From contig NZ_WQCA01000001.1 of assembly GCF_013032445.1 (NCBI RefSeq), positions 372,001-436,000 on the forward strand: DNA of 64,000 bases. The letters run 5' to 3'. The translations under genes were made by a program, and so were the position numbers. The DNA comes from Ruegeria arenilitoris. GTDB lineage: Bacteria; Pseudomonadota; Alphaproteobacteria; Rhodobacterales; Rhodobacteraceae. This document shows positions 46,906 through 56,766 of this stretch, in pieces (positions within the stretch are counted from its first letter, which is position 1; every line of letters begins with the position of its first letter). The notes under the pieces are model-generated. The model was given only the letters and a program-made list of their open reading frames with translations. It did no database searches and had not been told where the DNA came from.

Positions 46906-47957
46906 GCAACCTCGAGAAACTACCCGTCACTGTGATCACCGGCTTTCTGGGCTCGGGCAAAACGACTCTGGTCAAACACCTGATGCAGAACCCGCAGGGC
47001 AAGCGTCTGGCCGTTGTCGTCAATGAGTTCGGCGATGTTGGTGTCGATGGCGATATCCTGAAATCCTGCGCCATTCCTGACTGCCCTGCCGAAAACATCA
47101 TGGAGCTGGCAAACGGCTGCATCTGCTGCACCGTGGCCGATGACTTCATTCCGACCATCGAAGCGCTAATGGCACTAGAGCCACGCCCCGATCACATCCT
47201 GATCGAAACCTCCGGGCTCGCCCTACCCAAACCGCTGCTGAAGGCCTTCGATTGGCCCGATATCCGGTCCAAGATCACCGTGGACGGTGTGATCGCTCTG
47301 GCCGATGCCGAGGCCGTCGCTGCCGGTCGCTTTGCCCCGAATGTCGAGGCCGTGGATGCCCAGCGCTTGGCCGATGACTCGATCGACCATGAAACACCCT
47401 TGTCCGAAGTGTTCGAAGATCAAGTCTCCTGCGCTGATATCATCCTGTTGACCAAACCCGATCTGGCCGGTCCAGAGGGTGTGGCCAAAGCCAAAGAGAT
47501 CATCGCAGCCGAAGCTCCACGTCCCCTGCCTGTCGTCGAAGTCGCCGAAGGTGCCGTGGATGTGCGCGTCGTTCTTGGTTTGGAAGCTGCTGCTGAGGAT
47601 GACATGGACGCCCGTCCGTCACATCACGACGGCCACCACGATCACGAGCATGACGATTTCGAAAGCATCATCGTCGACCTCCCGGAACAGACCGATCCGG
47701 CTCAACTGGTCGCCAATATCGAACGTCTTGCCAATGAGCTGAACATCCTGCGCGTCAAAGGCTATGCCGCCGTTGAAGGCAAACCGATGCGCCTGCTGGT
47801 GCAAGCCGTGGGTGCCCGTGTACGACACCAGTACGACCGCCCGTGGGAGCCCGGTGAAGAGCGCCGCTCGCGTCTTGTGATCATCGCCGAGCATGACGAC
47901 ATCAAAGAGGCCGCGATCCGCGATATCTTGGTGGGTGTGACCGAGGCCGCCGAATAA
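46902..47957 (+). CDS. cobW: CobW GTPase (cobalt metallochaperone)
   Basis: A 351-residue G3E-family GTPase thought to supply cobalt to the CobNST chelatase. It has Walker A TGFLGSGKTTLV, the metal-binding ANGCICCTV (CxCC), LTKPDL, and a His/Asp-rich segment (PSHHDGHHDHEHDD) between the GTPase and C-terminal domains, typical of metal chaperones. It starts inside the DUF1636 stop (ATGA) and is followed 3 bases later by cobN. Confidence 0.95.
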   Translation: MSNLEKLPVTVITGFLGSGKTTLVKHLMQNPQGKRLAVVVNEFGDVGVDGDILKSCAIPDCPAENIMELANGCICCTVADDFIPTIEALMALEPRPDHILIETSGLALPKPLLKAFDWPDIRSKITVDGVIALADAEAVAAGRFAPNVEAVDAQRLADDSIDHETPLSEVFEDQVSCADIILLTKPDLAGPEGVAKAKEIIAAEAPRPLPVVEVAEGAVDVRVVLGLEAAAEDDMDARPSHHDGHHDHEHDDFESIIVDLPEQTDPAQLVANIERLANELNILRVKGYAAVEGKPMRLLVQAVGARVRHQYDRPWEPGEERRSRLVIIAEHDDIKEAAIRDILVGVTEAAE

Positions 47958-47960
47958 ACC

Positions 47961-50900
47961 ATGCATGTCGTCTTCCGCGAAAGCCACGGGTTAGAAGAAA
48001 CCGAAACCCCGACCGATCTGGGCCAGAGCCCGGCGGATCTGGTGGTGCTGTCCTTTTCCGACAGCGACCTTGGCGCTTTCGCGGCGGGCTGGCATCGCGG
48101 TGGGGGACCGGAGGGGCGGATGCCCACGATGCGTCTGGCCAACCTGACCGCGCTTAAGCACCCTCTGTCCGTCGATACGTACGTGGAACAGACGCTGGAG
48201 GGCGCAAAGGGCATCCTGATCCGCCTGATCGGTGGTGTTCCTTACTGGTCCTACGGTCTGCAGCAGGTTCTGGCTCTGGCGCAGGCCAAGGGGATTGCTT
48301 TGGCCGTCCTGCCTGCCGACGGCCGCGAGGACACGCGGCTGGATGAGTATTCCACCCTACCTGTCTCAACCCTACGGCGGCTGGCGCATCTCTGCGACAC
48401 GGGAGGTGAAGTCGCGGCGCAGGCCGCCTTGGCGCAGATGGCGTTGGCGGCGGGTCTTTATGCGGGCCCGGTTATGGGTGCCAAAACGCTGCCGGATTGC
48501 GGCGTGTGGTGTCCGGATTGCGGTGTGATCCCGGTGGACACGGCGTTCACAGGCGATGCGAAACGTATCCTCGTCACCTTCTACCGCGCCTACCTGACCT
48601 CGGCCGATACGGCCCCGGTCTCGGCATTGATCCGTAGCCTGCGCAACCGGGGGCTGGACGCGGTTGGGCTGTTCGCACCCTCGCTGAAAGCGCCCGCAGC
48701 CGCTGCGTGGCTAAGTCAACAGGTCGTGGCGCTGGAACCCTCGGCTATCATCAACGCCACCTCATTCTCGGGCAAAGGCGCTTCGGGCACGTCACCTCTG
48801 GACGCGGCGAACGTGCCGGTGTTTCAGGTCGCCCTCGCCACCTCGCGCCGCAAAGCCTGGGCCGAAGCAGAACGGGGCCTATCCCCGGCCGACCTCGCCA
48901 TGCATGTGGTGCTGCCCGAAGTGGACGGGCGCATTTCTGCGGGCATTGCCTCGTTCAAGGAACCGGGCAAACGCGATCCGCATCTGGAATACTCCCGCTT
49001 TGCCCATCGCGCCGAACCTGAGCGGATTGATGCCATCATCGACAGGGTCACCGGCTGGCTGAACCTTCACGACAAGCCCAAGGCAGATCAAGTTCCAGCA
49101 CTGGTGCTGTCCACCTATCCCGGCAAGGATTGGCAGATGGCCCATGCCGTGGGTCTCGACGCACTGGCTTCGGCCGAGGCGATGCTGTCCGACCTGCAAA
49201 GCGAAGGCTATGACACCGCACCAGCAGAGCCGATTTCTGAAGCTTTGCCGAACGCCCGCATTTCGTGGTCACTGGACGACTACCAAGCGGCATTGACCGA
49301 GGTTCCCGAGCAACTGTGCGCAGATCTGCAAACCGTCTGGGGTAACCCCGAGAACGACCCGGCCTTCCTGGATGGCGCGTTCCACTTCACCGCCCTGCGC
49401 CGTGGCAAGGCGCTGGTCGCGCTGCAGCCGGAACGTGGAACGCCCGAGCTGCGCGATGACGATTATCATGACCTTTCGCGCACTCCACGCCACAGCTATG
49501 TCGCGTTCTATCTGTGGCTCCGCAAAAGGCTGGGCGCGGACGCCCTGATCCATATCGGCGCGCACGGCACCTTGGAATGGCTGCCCGGCAAATCAGTCGC
49601 CCTGTCCGCCGAATGCTGGCCTGAGGCGCTGATCCGTGATCTGCCGGTCATCTACCCTTTCATTGTCAATGATCCCGGCGAAGCCGCGCAAGCCAAACGC
49701 CGGATTGGGGCCGTCACGCTGGGTCACATCCCCCCCGCCCTGAAAGAAAGCGGCACGCCGGATCGAATGGTGCGGCTGGAATCGTTGCTGGACGAGTTCT
49801 CGAACGCCGACGGGCTGGACCCCAAGCGCCGCGATCGACTGCAAGAAGACATTCGCAACGAAGCACAGGCCATCGGGCTGGAAAGCGATCTGGGACTCGA
49901 TCAGGCCACTTGCACCGCCGAGGCAATCACCCGCATCGACCGCTTTGTCTGTGACATCAAGGAAAGCCAGTTCGGTGACGGTCTGCACATCTTTGGCCGC
50001 GTGCCCGAGGTAACAGGCAATTTCGATCCCGCGCCCTCGGCCCATGCCGAACGCAGTGCCCTGATCAACGCCCTGGCCGGCAATCGGATCGAAGCTGGCC
50101 CATCCGGCTCCCCCTATCGCGGTCGGTCGGATGTGCTACCGACCGGGCGGAACCTCTACACAACCGATCCGCGCTCGGTTCCGACGCGCGCCGCTTTTAC
50201 GCAGGGCGTGAAACTGGCCGAGGAATTGGTGCGTCGGCATCTGCAAGAGGAAGGCGATTATCCCAAAGGGCTGATCGTCGATCTGTGGGGTTCGGCCACA
50301 ATGCGCACGGCCGGAGAGGAATTCGCCATGGCGCTGCACCTGCTCGGCGTGAAACCAGTGTGGGACAAGGGCTCCGAGCGTGTTTCCGGCATCGAAGTTT
50401 TGCCGATTACGGACCTCAGTCGCCCGCGCCTGGACGTGACACTGCGCGTCTCAGGCCTGTTCCGCGATGTCTTCCCAACGCTGTCGGCGCTGTTCGGTCA
50501 GGCCGTACGGGCGCTCGCGCAGCGCGATGAGGCCATGGATTGGAACCCCTATGCAGGTCAGGCCCCGGCCGCTCGCGTCTATGGCCCGGCACCAGGCAGC
50601 TATGGCCTGAACATGACCCATCTGTCCGAGACCTATACGGATGAGGCCCGCATACAGGCGGGGGAAGCATGGCTGGAGGCCAGTTCCTTCGCGCTGGAAG
50701 GCGAGCATATCGCGCAAGACAAAGACGGCATCACCCAGCGCGTCGCCAGTGCCGACAGTTTCGTGCACCTGCAGGACCTGACCGAAACCGACCTGCTGCT
50801 GGCCAATGACTACGCCACGCATGAGGCGGGATTTGCCGCCGCCAAGAAGATCACAGGCGGCAGCGCGCAGCTTTACCATTTGGACAACACGAACCCGGAA

Positions 50901-51254
50901 AACCCGCGCGCCCGCACCCTGCCCGAAGAGATCAGCCGCGTTGTACACGCCCGCGCCGCAAATCCGGGGTGGATCGCTGGTATGCAACGTCACGGGTTCC
51001 GCGGCGCTGCCGAGATCGCGGCGACGCTGGATCACATGGCCTCCTTCGCGCATCTGTCCGACACCGTCGCACCGCATCTTTTCGACCTCTACCACGATGC
51101 GACTCTAGGCGACGAAGAGGTTGACGCCTTCCTGCAAGAGGCCAACCCACAGGCCCACCAAGCCATGAAGGATAGGTTCCTTGCACTGCTGGAAGCCGGT
51201 CTTTGGAATACTCGCCGCAATTCGATCCGCGCCAATCTGGAGGGGCTGGAATGA
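47961..51254 (+). CDS. cobN: Cobaltochelatase subunit CobN
   Basis: The large subunit of the ATP-dependent aerobic cobaltochelatase (CobNST) that inserts cobalt into hydrogenobyrinic acid a,c-diamide. The 1097-residue protein shows the CobN/magnesium-chelatase-H features DALIHIGAHGTLEWLPGKSVAL and RIGAVTLGHIPPAL, and a late LGDEEVDAFLQEANPQA. It is shorter than the ~1250-residue Pseudomonas protein, which is common in this group. cobS and cobT are not in the window. Confidence 0.95.
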   Translation: MHVVFRESHGLEETETPTDLGQSPADLVVLSFSDSDLGAFAAGWHRGGGPEGRMPTMRLANLTALKHPLSVDTYVEQTLEGAKGILIRLIGGVPYWSYGLQQVLALAQAKGIALAVLPADGREDTRLDEYSTLPVSTLRRLAHLCDTGGEVAAQAALAQMALAAGLYAGPVMGAKTLPDCGVWCPDCGVIPVDTAFTGDAKRILVTFYRAYLTSADTAPVSALIRSLRNRGLDAVGLFAPSLKAPAAAAWLSQQVVALEPSAIINATSFSGKGASGTSPLDAANVPVFQVALATSRRKAWAEAERGLSPADLAMHVVLPEVDGRISAGIASFKEPGKRDPHLEYSRFAHRAEPERIDAIIDRVTGWLNLHDKPKADQVPALVLSTYPGKDWQMAHAVGLDALASAEAMLSDLQSEGYDTAPAEPISEALPNARISWSLDDYQAALTEVPEQLCADLQTVWGNPENDPAFLDGAFHFTALRRGKALVALQPERGTPELRDDDYHDLSRTPRHSYVAFYLWLRKRLGADALIHIGAHGTLEWLPGKSVALSAECWPEALIRDLPVIYPFIVNDPGEAAQAKRRIGAVTLGHIPPALKESGTPDRMVRLESLLDEFSNADGLDPKRRDRLQEDIRNEAQAIGLESDLGLDQATCTAEAITRIDRFVCDIKESQFGDGLHIFGRVPEVTGNFDPAPSAHAERSALINALAGNRIEAGPSGSPYRGRSDVLPTGRNLYTTDPRSVPTRAAFTQGVKLAEELVRRHLQEEGDYPKGLIVDLWGSATMRTAGEEFAMALHLLGVKPVWDKGSERVSGIEVLPITDLSRPRLDVTLRVSGLFRDVFPTLSALFGQAVRALAQRDEAMDWNPYAGQAPAARVYGPAPGSYGLNMTHLSETYTDEARIQAGEAWLEASSFALEGEHIAQDKDGITQRVASADSFVHLQDLTETDLLLANDYATHEAGFAAAKKITGGSAQLYHLDNTNPENPRARTLPEEISRVVHARAANPGWIAGMQRHGFRGAAEIAATLDHMASFAHLSDTVAPHLFDLYHDATLGDEEVDAFLQEANPQAHQAMKDRFLALLEAGLWNTRRNSIRANLEGLE

Positions 51255-52378
51255 GCGCACCAATCGTCCAAGGCTGGTGCCCCGGCGCACATCGCCCGAT
51301 GATGTCGGGCGATGGTTTGGTGGTGCGGGTGCGTCCTCGGCTGGCTCGGCTAAGCGCCGCGCAGGCGCTTGGTCTGTGTGAACTGGCAGAACGGTTCGGC
51401 AATGGCACCATCGACCTCACCAACCGCGCCAACCTGCAATTGCGGGGCGTGAAAGAATCCGACCATCAGCCCCTGCTTACGGAACTGGCGGCGCTGGACC
51501 TGCTGGACGCGGAACCCGGCATCGAAGTGCGGCGCAATATCCTCGTGTCGCCCCTTTATGAAACCGGAGACCTGACCGCCCGATTGACGCGACAGCTGAT
51601 CAACCGGTTGGGCGACCTGCCTGCCTTGCCTGCAAAATTCGGCTTTGCCGTTGATACCGGCCCCAAACGCCTGCTGGTTGGCGACTCGGCAGATATCCGA
51701 CTTGAGACCGGTGCAGAAGGTCTGATCCTGCGCGCCGACGGGTGCGAAACCGGATGCCGCGTGACAGAAGCGGACGCCATCGACCGAGCGATAGCGCTGG
51801 CCGAGTGGTTCGCCGAGCATATCACACCCGAAACACGCCGCATGGCGCGGGTGGTTGCAGCGCAGGGCTTGCCGCAGGACTGGCAGGGCAGCGCACCGGC
51901 GGACATCGGCGCGCCATTGCAACCCGGGGCCTGTGCTCTGGGCGCGCTATACGGAGCGGCCTTCGGGCAACTACCCGCGCGGCGGCTGTTCGCCCTGATC
52001 GAAGACACCGGCGCGTCGGCCCTGCGGGTCACCCCGTGGCGACTGATCCTGCTGGAAGGCGGGGCGGCGATCCCCGCATCGGCCTTTGTTACCCATGGCA
52101 CCGATCCGCTGATGACCACCGACGCCTGCCCCGGCGCACCATTCTGCCCGCAGGCGCAAGTAGAGACACGCGAGATCGCACGCGCACTTGCACCGCGTGT
52201 CAGCGGCAGCCTGCATGTCTCAGGCTGCACCAAGGGCTGCGCCCGGATGGGTGCGGCTGATGTCACTTTAGTCGGCCGCAACGGACGATTTGATCTTGTC
52301 AAACAGGGCCGTGCGGGGGATGAGCCCAGCCAGCACGGCCTGACCGAAGAAACACTTATGACCATGGACTTCACCTGA
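51251..52378 (+). CDS. cobG: Precorrin-3B synthase
   Basis: CobG is a sulfite-reductase-like monooxygenase that uses oxygen to form precorrin-3B, a marker of the aerobic pathway. The 375-residue protein has the ferredoxin/sulfite reductase repeats (GTIDLTNRANLQLRG) and the 4Fe-4S/siroheme-type cysteines DACPGAPFCPQA and SGCTKGCARMG. The ATG overlaps the cobN stop. The cysteine set is complete. Confidence 0.92.
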   Translation: MSAPIVQGWCPGAHRPMMSGDGLVVRVRPRLARLSAAQALGLCELAERFGNGTIDLTNRANLQLRGVKESDHQPLLTELAALDLLDAEPGIEVRRNILVSPLYETGDLTARLTRQLINRLGDLPALPAKFGFAVDTGPKRLLVGDSADIRLETGAEGLILRADGCETGCRVTEADAIDRAIALAEWFAEHITPETRRMARVVAAQGLPQDWQGSAPADIGAPLQPGACALGALYGAAFGQLPARRLFALIEDTGASALRVTPWRLILLEGGAAIPASAFVTHGTDPLMTTDACPGAPFCPQAQVETREIARALAPRVSGSLHVSGCTKGCARMGAADVTLVGRNGRFDLVKQGRAGDEPSQHGLTEETLMTMDFT

Positions 52379-53007
52379 TGCCCTATGAATACGAAACCGA
52401 CGGCGCGGCGATCTACAAAGAAAGCTTTGCCACCATCCGGTCCGAGGCCGATCTGGCCCGGTTCGATGCCGACGAAGAGCAGGTCGCCGTCCGCATGATC
52501 CACGCCGCCGGGATGGTTGGGCTGGAAGAGTTCGTCCATTTCTCGCCCGGTTTTGTGGCAACCGCCCGCACCGCTCTGGAAAACGGCGCGCCGATCCTGT
52601 GCGACGCGCGCATGGTCAGCGAGGGCGTGACCCGCTTTCGCCTGCCCGCCGATAACGAGGTGATCTGCACCCTGCATGATGAGCGCGTGCGCCCGCTGGC
52701 CGCCGAGATGAGCAACACGCGCTCAGCCGCTGCGCTGGAACTGTGGCGTCCGCATCTGGAAGGCGCGTTGGTCGCGATTGGCAACGCGCCGACCGCGCTG
52801 TTCCACCTGCTGAATATGTTGGAAGACTCCGATTGCCCGCGCCCCGCTGCCATCATTGGTTGCCCGGTGGGCTTTGTCGGCGCGGTCGAATCCAAGGATG
52901 CCTTGTGGGAGGCCCAACCAGTGCCGTCCTGCATTGTCAAAGGCCGTCTGGGCGGCAGCGCCATCACCGTGGCCGCCGTCAACGCCATCGCGAGCCGCGC
53001 CGAATGA
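52378..53007 (+). CDS. cobH: Precorrin-8X methylmutase
   Basis: CobH moves the C-11 methyl to C-12, giving hydrogenobyrinic acid. The 209-residue protein is full length, with RMIHAAGMVGLEEFVHFSPG around the catalytic His and the conserved SAALELWRPHLEGALVAIGN. The start overlaps the cobG stop by one base. Confidence 0.95.
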   Translation: MPYEYETDGAAIYKESFATIRSEADLARFDADEEQVAVRMIHAAGMVGLEEFVHFSPGFVATARTALENGAPILCDARMVSEGVTRFRLPADNEVICTLHDERVRPLAAEMSNTRSAAALELWRPHLEGALVAIGNAPTALFHLLNMLEDSDCPRPAAIIGCPVGFVGAVESKDALWEAQPVPSCIVKGRLGGSAITVAAVNAIASRAE

Positions 53008-53732
53008 GCGCGGGCAAGATATACGGCGTGGGCCTTGGTCCCGGTGACCCGGACTTGATGAGCGTCCGGGCCGACCGTTTGCTGCGCAATGCCCGCCACG
53101 TGGCCTTTTTCCGCAAGCCCGGCCGCAGCGGTCAGGCGCGCAAGATCGTCAACGGCATGATCCCCAGCGACGCGGTGGAATTCCCGATGGAATACCCGGT
53201 CACCACCGAAATCCCGGTGACAGACCCGCGCTACAACGAGCTACTCTCGGCCTTTTACCAAGACTGCGCTGCGCATCTGAAAACCCTGTCGGATCAGGGA
53301 GAGGACGTGGTGGTTTTGTGCGAGGGCGATCCGTTTTTCTACGGCTCTTTCATGCATCTTTACAGCCGCTTGCGAGATGAAGCTGAGGTAGAGGTCGTGC
53401 CTGCCATCACCGGTATGTCCGGCGCATGGACAGCGACCGGCGATCCGATCACATGGGGCGACGATGTGCTAACCGTACTGGTCGGCACTCTGCCCGAGGA
53501 CGATCTGGCGCAGCGTATGGCGCAGACCGACGCTCTGGTCGTGATGAAGATCGGACGCAACATCGACAAGGTGAAGCGGGCGCTGAAAACGGCCGGTCTG
53601 TATGACCGCGCCTGGATCGTGGAATTTGCCCAGATGCCGAACCAGACCGTGGCAAAGCTGTCTGAGGCTTGCGGCAAGTTCACCCCCTATTTCTCGATCA
53701 TCATCGTGCATGGTCAGGGGCGGCGGCCATGA
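53004..53732 (+). CDS. cobI: Precorrin-2 C(20)-methyltransferase
   Basis: Class III SAM methyltransferase, 242 residues. It shows GVGLGPGDPDLMSVRADRLL, FPMEYPVTTEIPV, CEGDPFFYGSFMHLYSRL and VVPAITGMSGAWTATG. The ATG overlaps the cobH stop by 4 bases. Confidence 0.95.
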   Translation: MSAGKIYGVGLGPGDPDLMSVRADRLLRNARHVAFFRKPGRSGQARKIVNGMIPSDAVEFPMEYPVTTEIPVTDPRYNELLSAFYQDCAAHLKTLSDQGEDVVVLCEGDPFFYGSFMHLYSRLRDEAEVEVVPAITGMSGAWTATGDPITWGDDVLTVLVGTLPEDDLAQRMAQTDALVVMKIGRNIDKVKRALKTAGLYDRAWIVEFAQMPNQTVAKLSEACGKFTPYFSIIIVHGQGRRP

Positions 53733-54481
53733 GCGGTTGGGTCAAGATCGCGGGTCTCGGGCCAGGCAACGAGGATCTGGTGACACCCGAGGTTTCCGCC
53801 GCACTGGCCGAGGCCACGGATATCGTTGGCTACATCCCCTACGTCGCGCGCGTGGCAGAACGCCCCGGCTTGACGCTGCACGCCAGCGACAACCGGGTCG
53901 AGATCGACCGCTCGCAGCACGCGCTGCAAATGGCGGCCGAAGGCAAACGCGTGGTTGTCGTCTCCTCGGGCGATCCCGGTGTTTTTGCCATGGCGGCGGC
54001 AGTGTTCGAAGCGTTGGAGAACGGCCCCGCCGAATGGCGCAACATCCCCATCGACGTCCTGCCCGGCATCACTGCGATGCTGGCGGCCTCGGCCCGGGCA
54101 GGCGCGCCTTTGGGGCACGATTTCTGCGCCATCAACCTCAGCGATAACCTGAAACCCTGGTCACTGATCGAGAAGCGCCTGCGCCTTGCAGCACAGGGTG
54201 ATTTCGCGATGGCGTTCTACAACCCGCGCTCAAAGTCCCGCCCCGAAGGCTTTGTGAAGACACTGGAAATCCTGCGTGAGGAATGCGAACCCGAGCGCCT
54301 GATCCTATTCGCCCGCGCCGTATCCCGCGAAGATGAGGCGATCCGGATTTCAATGCTGGCCGAAGCGACGCCGGATATGGCCGACATGCAGACAGTGGTC
54401 ATCGTGGGCTCGTCCCTGACCCGCGTGATCGAGCGGGACAGTACCCCGATCGTCTACACTCCGAGGTTCACGCCCGAATGA
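53729..54481 (+). CDS. cobJ: Precorrin-3B C(17)-methyltransferase
   Basis: Class III SAM methyltransferase that also drives ring contraction, 250 residues. It shows GLGPGNEDLVTPEVSAALAE, VVVVSSGDPGVFAMAAAVFE, GAPLGHDFCAINLSDNLKPW and AFYNPRSKSRPEGF. The start overlaps cobI by 4 bases. Its last 28 bases overlap the convergent cobK stop region. Confidence 0.95.
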   Translation: MSGWVKIAGLGPGNEDLVTPEVSAALAEATDIVGYIPYVARVAERPGLTLHASDNRVEIDRSQHALQMAAEGKRVVVVSSGDPGVFAMAAAVFEALENGPAEWRNIPIDVLPGITAMLAASARAGAPLGHDFCAINLSDNLKPWSLIEKRLRLAAQGDFAMAFYNPRSKSRPEGFVKTLEILREECEPERLILFARAVSREDEAIRISMLAEATPDMADMQTVVIVGSSLTRVIERDSTPIVYTPRFTPE

Positions 54482-55203
54482 GCCAGCCAGCCCAGAACCT
54501 GTGCGACACTCGACAGCTCGGTCCGCTGCGGCAGGGCCGGGCGGTCGATCATCAGCACCGGCATGCCCAGCGCCCTAGCGACGTCCAGCTTGGCGCGCGC
54601 GCCGGTGCCGCCTGCGTTCTTGGACACCACCAACTCAATGCCATGTTGCTGCATCAACGCACGGTCATCCTCAACGGTGAACGGCCCGCGCGAAACAACG
54701 ACATCACAGTTCGGCAATGGCAGCGCGCCCGGTTCATCGACCAACCGCAGCAGGTAGTGGTGCTGGGGCTGGGCGGCAAAGTCCTCAAGATGCATTCGTC
54801 CAACGGCCAAAAAGACGCGCTGCGGCGCACCGGACAGAGCGGCGACCGCGCCGTTGATATCCGCAACGTGATGCCAGTTGTCACCCTCCTGCGCCGTCCA
54901 TGCCGAGCGGGTCAGCGCGGCCAAAGGCACGTGGGCGTCGCGGCACGCTTGAATGGCGTTCCCGCTCATCTGCGCGGCAAACGGATGGGTGGCATCAACC
55001 ACATGAGACACCGAGTGGTCCCGCAGGTAACTTGCCAATCCGTCAACACCGCCAAACCCGCCAACACGCACCGGCAAGGGCTGCGGGCGCGGGTTTTCAA
55101 CGCGCCCAGCGTAAGAATAGGTGGCTGGTATGCCCTGTTCGGCCACGGCTTTGGCCAAAGCGTTGGCCTCGGTCGTGCCACCAAGGATCAGGAGGTGTGT
55201 CAT
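54454..55203 (-). CDS. cobK: Precorrin-6A reductase, antisense within the operon
   Basis: CobK reduces precorrin-6A to precorrin-6B with NADPH. The 249-residue protein begins [20 protein letters not shown] and has VVDATHPFAAQMSGNA and VSKNAGGTGARAKLDVARAL, all diagnostic. It is encoded on the strand opposite to the whole cob operon. Its start codon (CAT at 55201-55203) overlaps the cobL ATG at 55202-55204, and its end overlaps cobJ by 28 bases. A GGAG lies 8 bases before its start, inside cobL. It needs a promoter within cobL. Confidence 0.94.
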   Translation of the reverse strand: MTHLLILGGTTEANALAKAVAEQGIPATYSYAGRVENPRPQPLPVRVGGFGGVDGLASYLRDHSVSHVVDATHPFAAQMSGNAIQACRDAHVPLAALTRSAWTAQEGDNWHHVADINGAVAALSGAPQRVFLAVGRMHLEDFAAQPQHHYLLRLVDEPGALPLPNCDVVVSRGPFTVEDDRALMQQHGIELVVSKNAGGTGARAKLDVARALGMPVLMIDRPALPQRTELSSVAQVLGWLAHSGVNLGV

Positions 55204-56401
55204 GCATGAAGCTCCGTGGCTGACCGTTCTGGGCTTGGGCGAAGATGGACTGGATGGCCTGCCACCCGCAAGCCGTCAAGTGCTGGAACGTGCCGAAATC
55301 ATCATGGGCCCGCCGCGCCACTTGTCGTTGCTACCCAAGACCACCGCCCAGCGCGTCGAATGGCCGGTTCCTTTCGCTGACGGTCTGCCGATTTTGACCG
55401 AGTTTCGAGGACGACCAACCGTTGTTCTGGCCTCGGGCGATCCGTTCTGGTTCGGTGCGGGTTCGGTCATTGCTCGTAACTTCGAGGCCGGGGAATGGAC
55501 CGCCCTGCCCGGTCAGTCGACCTTTTCTCTGGCCGCAGCACGGTTGGGCTGGCCGCTGGAAAGCACGTTGACCTTTGGCCTGCACGCCGCGCCGCTGACC
55601 CGGCTGCGGCCACATCTGGCACCCGACCTGCACGCCATCCTCCTGTTGCGCAACGGTGCTGCAGTGGCGGAGCTGGCGACCTACCTGACCGAGACCGGAT
55701 TTGCTGACACACGCCTGCACGTGATGGAAGCGCTCGGCGGACCTCGCGAAAGATCGCGTTCTGTGTCGCTAACCGAAGCGCTTTTGGGTGGGTTCGACCA
55801 CCCTGTCTGCGTCGGGCTTGAAGTCGCCGGTGAAGGACAGGCTTTTCCAAAGGCCTCGGGCAAACCGGACGAAATCTTTGAGACCGACGGCCAGATCACC
55901 AAACGCCCGGTTCGCGCGCTGACTCTGTCGGCGCTGGCACCGCAGCGAGGCGAGCATCTGTGGGATATCGGCGGTGGCACCGGTTCGGTCAGCATCGAAT
56001 GGCTGATGTGTGATCTGACTCTGACGGCCACCACCGTCGAGCCCCGCGTAGATCGCGCCGAACGTATTCGCCGCAATGCCGATGCACTGGGACAGGATCG
56101 GCTGAACGTGGTCCACGGCACCGCGCCAAATTCGCTGACCGATCTTACCCCGCCGGATGTCGTCTTTATCGGTGGCGGGCTGAGCACCGAATTGCTGGAA
56201 TGGCTACATGACACCCTGCCTGCGGGTACTCGGCTGGTCGCCAATGCGGTGACGTTGGAAAGCGAGGCGCTTTTGGCGCAGTGGCATGACAAGCTGGGGG
56301 GTGAATTGCTACGCATTGAACTTGCGCAGGCTGCGGCGCTCGGCCCCCGTCGCGGTTGGAAGTCCGCCTATCCAGTGGTGCAGTGGAGCGTCACCCTATG
56401 A
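55202..56401 (+). CDS. cobL: Precorrin-6B C(5),C(15)-methyltransferase (decarboxylating)
   Basis: A 399-residue two-domain enzyme. The N-terminal class III methyltransferase ([31 protein letters not shown]) methylates C-5; the C-terminal class I domain ([18 protein letters not shown]) methylates C-15 and decarboxylates. The ribosome-binding site AGGAGG at about 55190 lies inside cobK. It is separated from cobJ by the ~720 bases that are cobK on the other strand. Confidence 0.94.
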   Translation: MHEAPWLTVLGLGEDGLDGLPPASRQVLERAEIIMGPPRHLSLLPKTTAQRVEWPVPFADGLPILTEFRGRPTVVLASGDPFWFGAGSVIARNFEAGEWTALPGQSTFSLAAARLGWPLESTLTFGLHAAPLTRLRPHLAPDLHAILLLRNGAAVAELATYLTETGFADTRLHVMEALGGPRERSRSVSLTEALLGGFDHPVCVGLEVAGEGQAFPKASGKPDEIFETDGQITKRPVRALTLSALAPQRGEHLWDIGGGTGSVSIEWLMCDLTLTATTVEPRVDRAERIRRNADALGQDRLNVVHGTAPNSLTDLTPPDVVFIGGGLSTELLEWLHDTLPAGTRLVANAVTLESEALLAQWHDKLGGELLRIELAQAAALGPRRGWKSAYPVVQWSVTL

Positions 56402-56766
56402 TCGTCGCGGGATTGGGATTTTCATCAACAGCTACCGCGGACAGTCTGCGCGCAGCGTTCGACCGAGCCAGCAGTGGACAGGCAATCGACGCGTTGGCCA
56501 CAGTTGCGGACAAAGAAGGTCACATCGCACTAACCGAATTCGCCGCATCCACCGCCCTGCCCCTGCATTTCATCGCGCCCGCGGATCTGGCCGGGCAGCG
56601 CACCCTCACCTGCTCGAACCGCAGTCGCGCCACCTATGGCACCGGCAGCGTGGCCGAGGCATCCGCTCTTGCCGCCGCCGGATCGGGCGCGCGACTGACT
56701 TCACCCAGACATATCTCGGACGACCGGCTTGCCACCTGCGCCGTCGCCATCGGAGGACAAACATGA
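56398..56766 (+). CDS. cobE: CobE (cobalamin biosynthesis, CbiG C-terminal homolog)
   Basis: A 122-residue protein like the C-terminal domain of CbiG, known as CobE in aerobic B12 clusters. It starts [20 protein letters not shown] and ends with the [18 protein letters not shown] part. Its role in the pathway is not settled; it may bind or protect an intermediate. Overlaps cobL and cobM by 4 bases each. Confidence 0.85.
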   Translation: MIVAGLGFSSTATADSLRAAFDRASSGQAIDALATVADKEGHIALTEFAASTALPLHFIAPADLAGQRTLTCSNRSRATYGTGSVAEASALAAAGSGARLTSPRHISDDRLATCAVAIGGQT

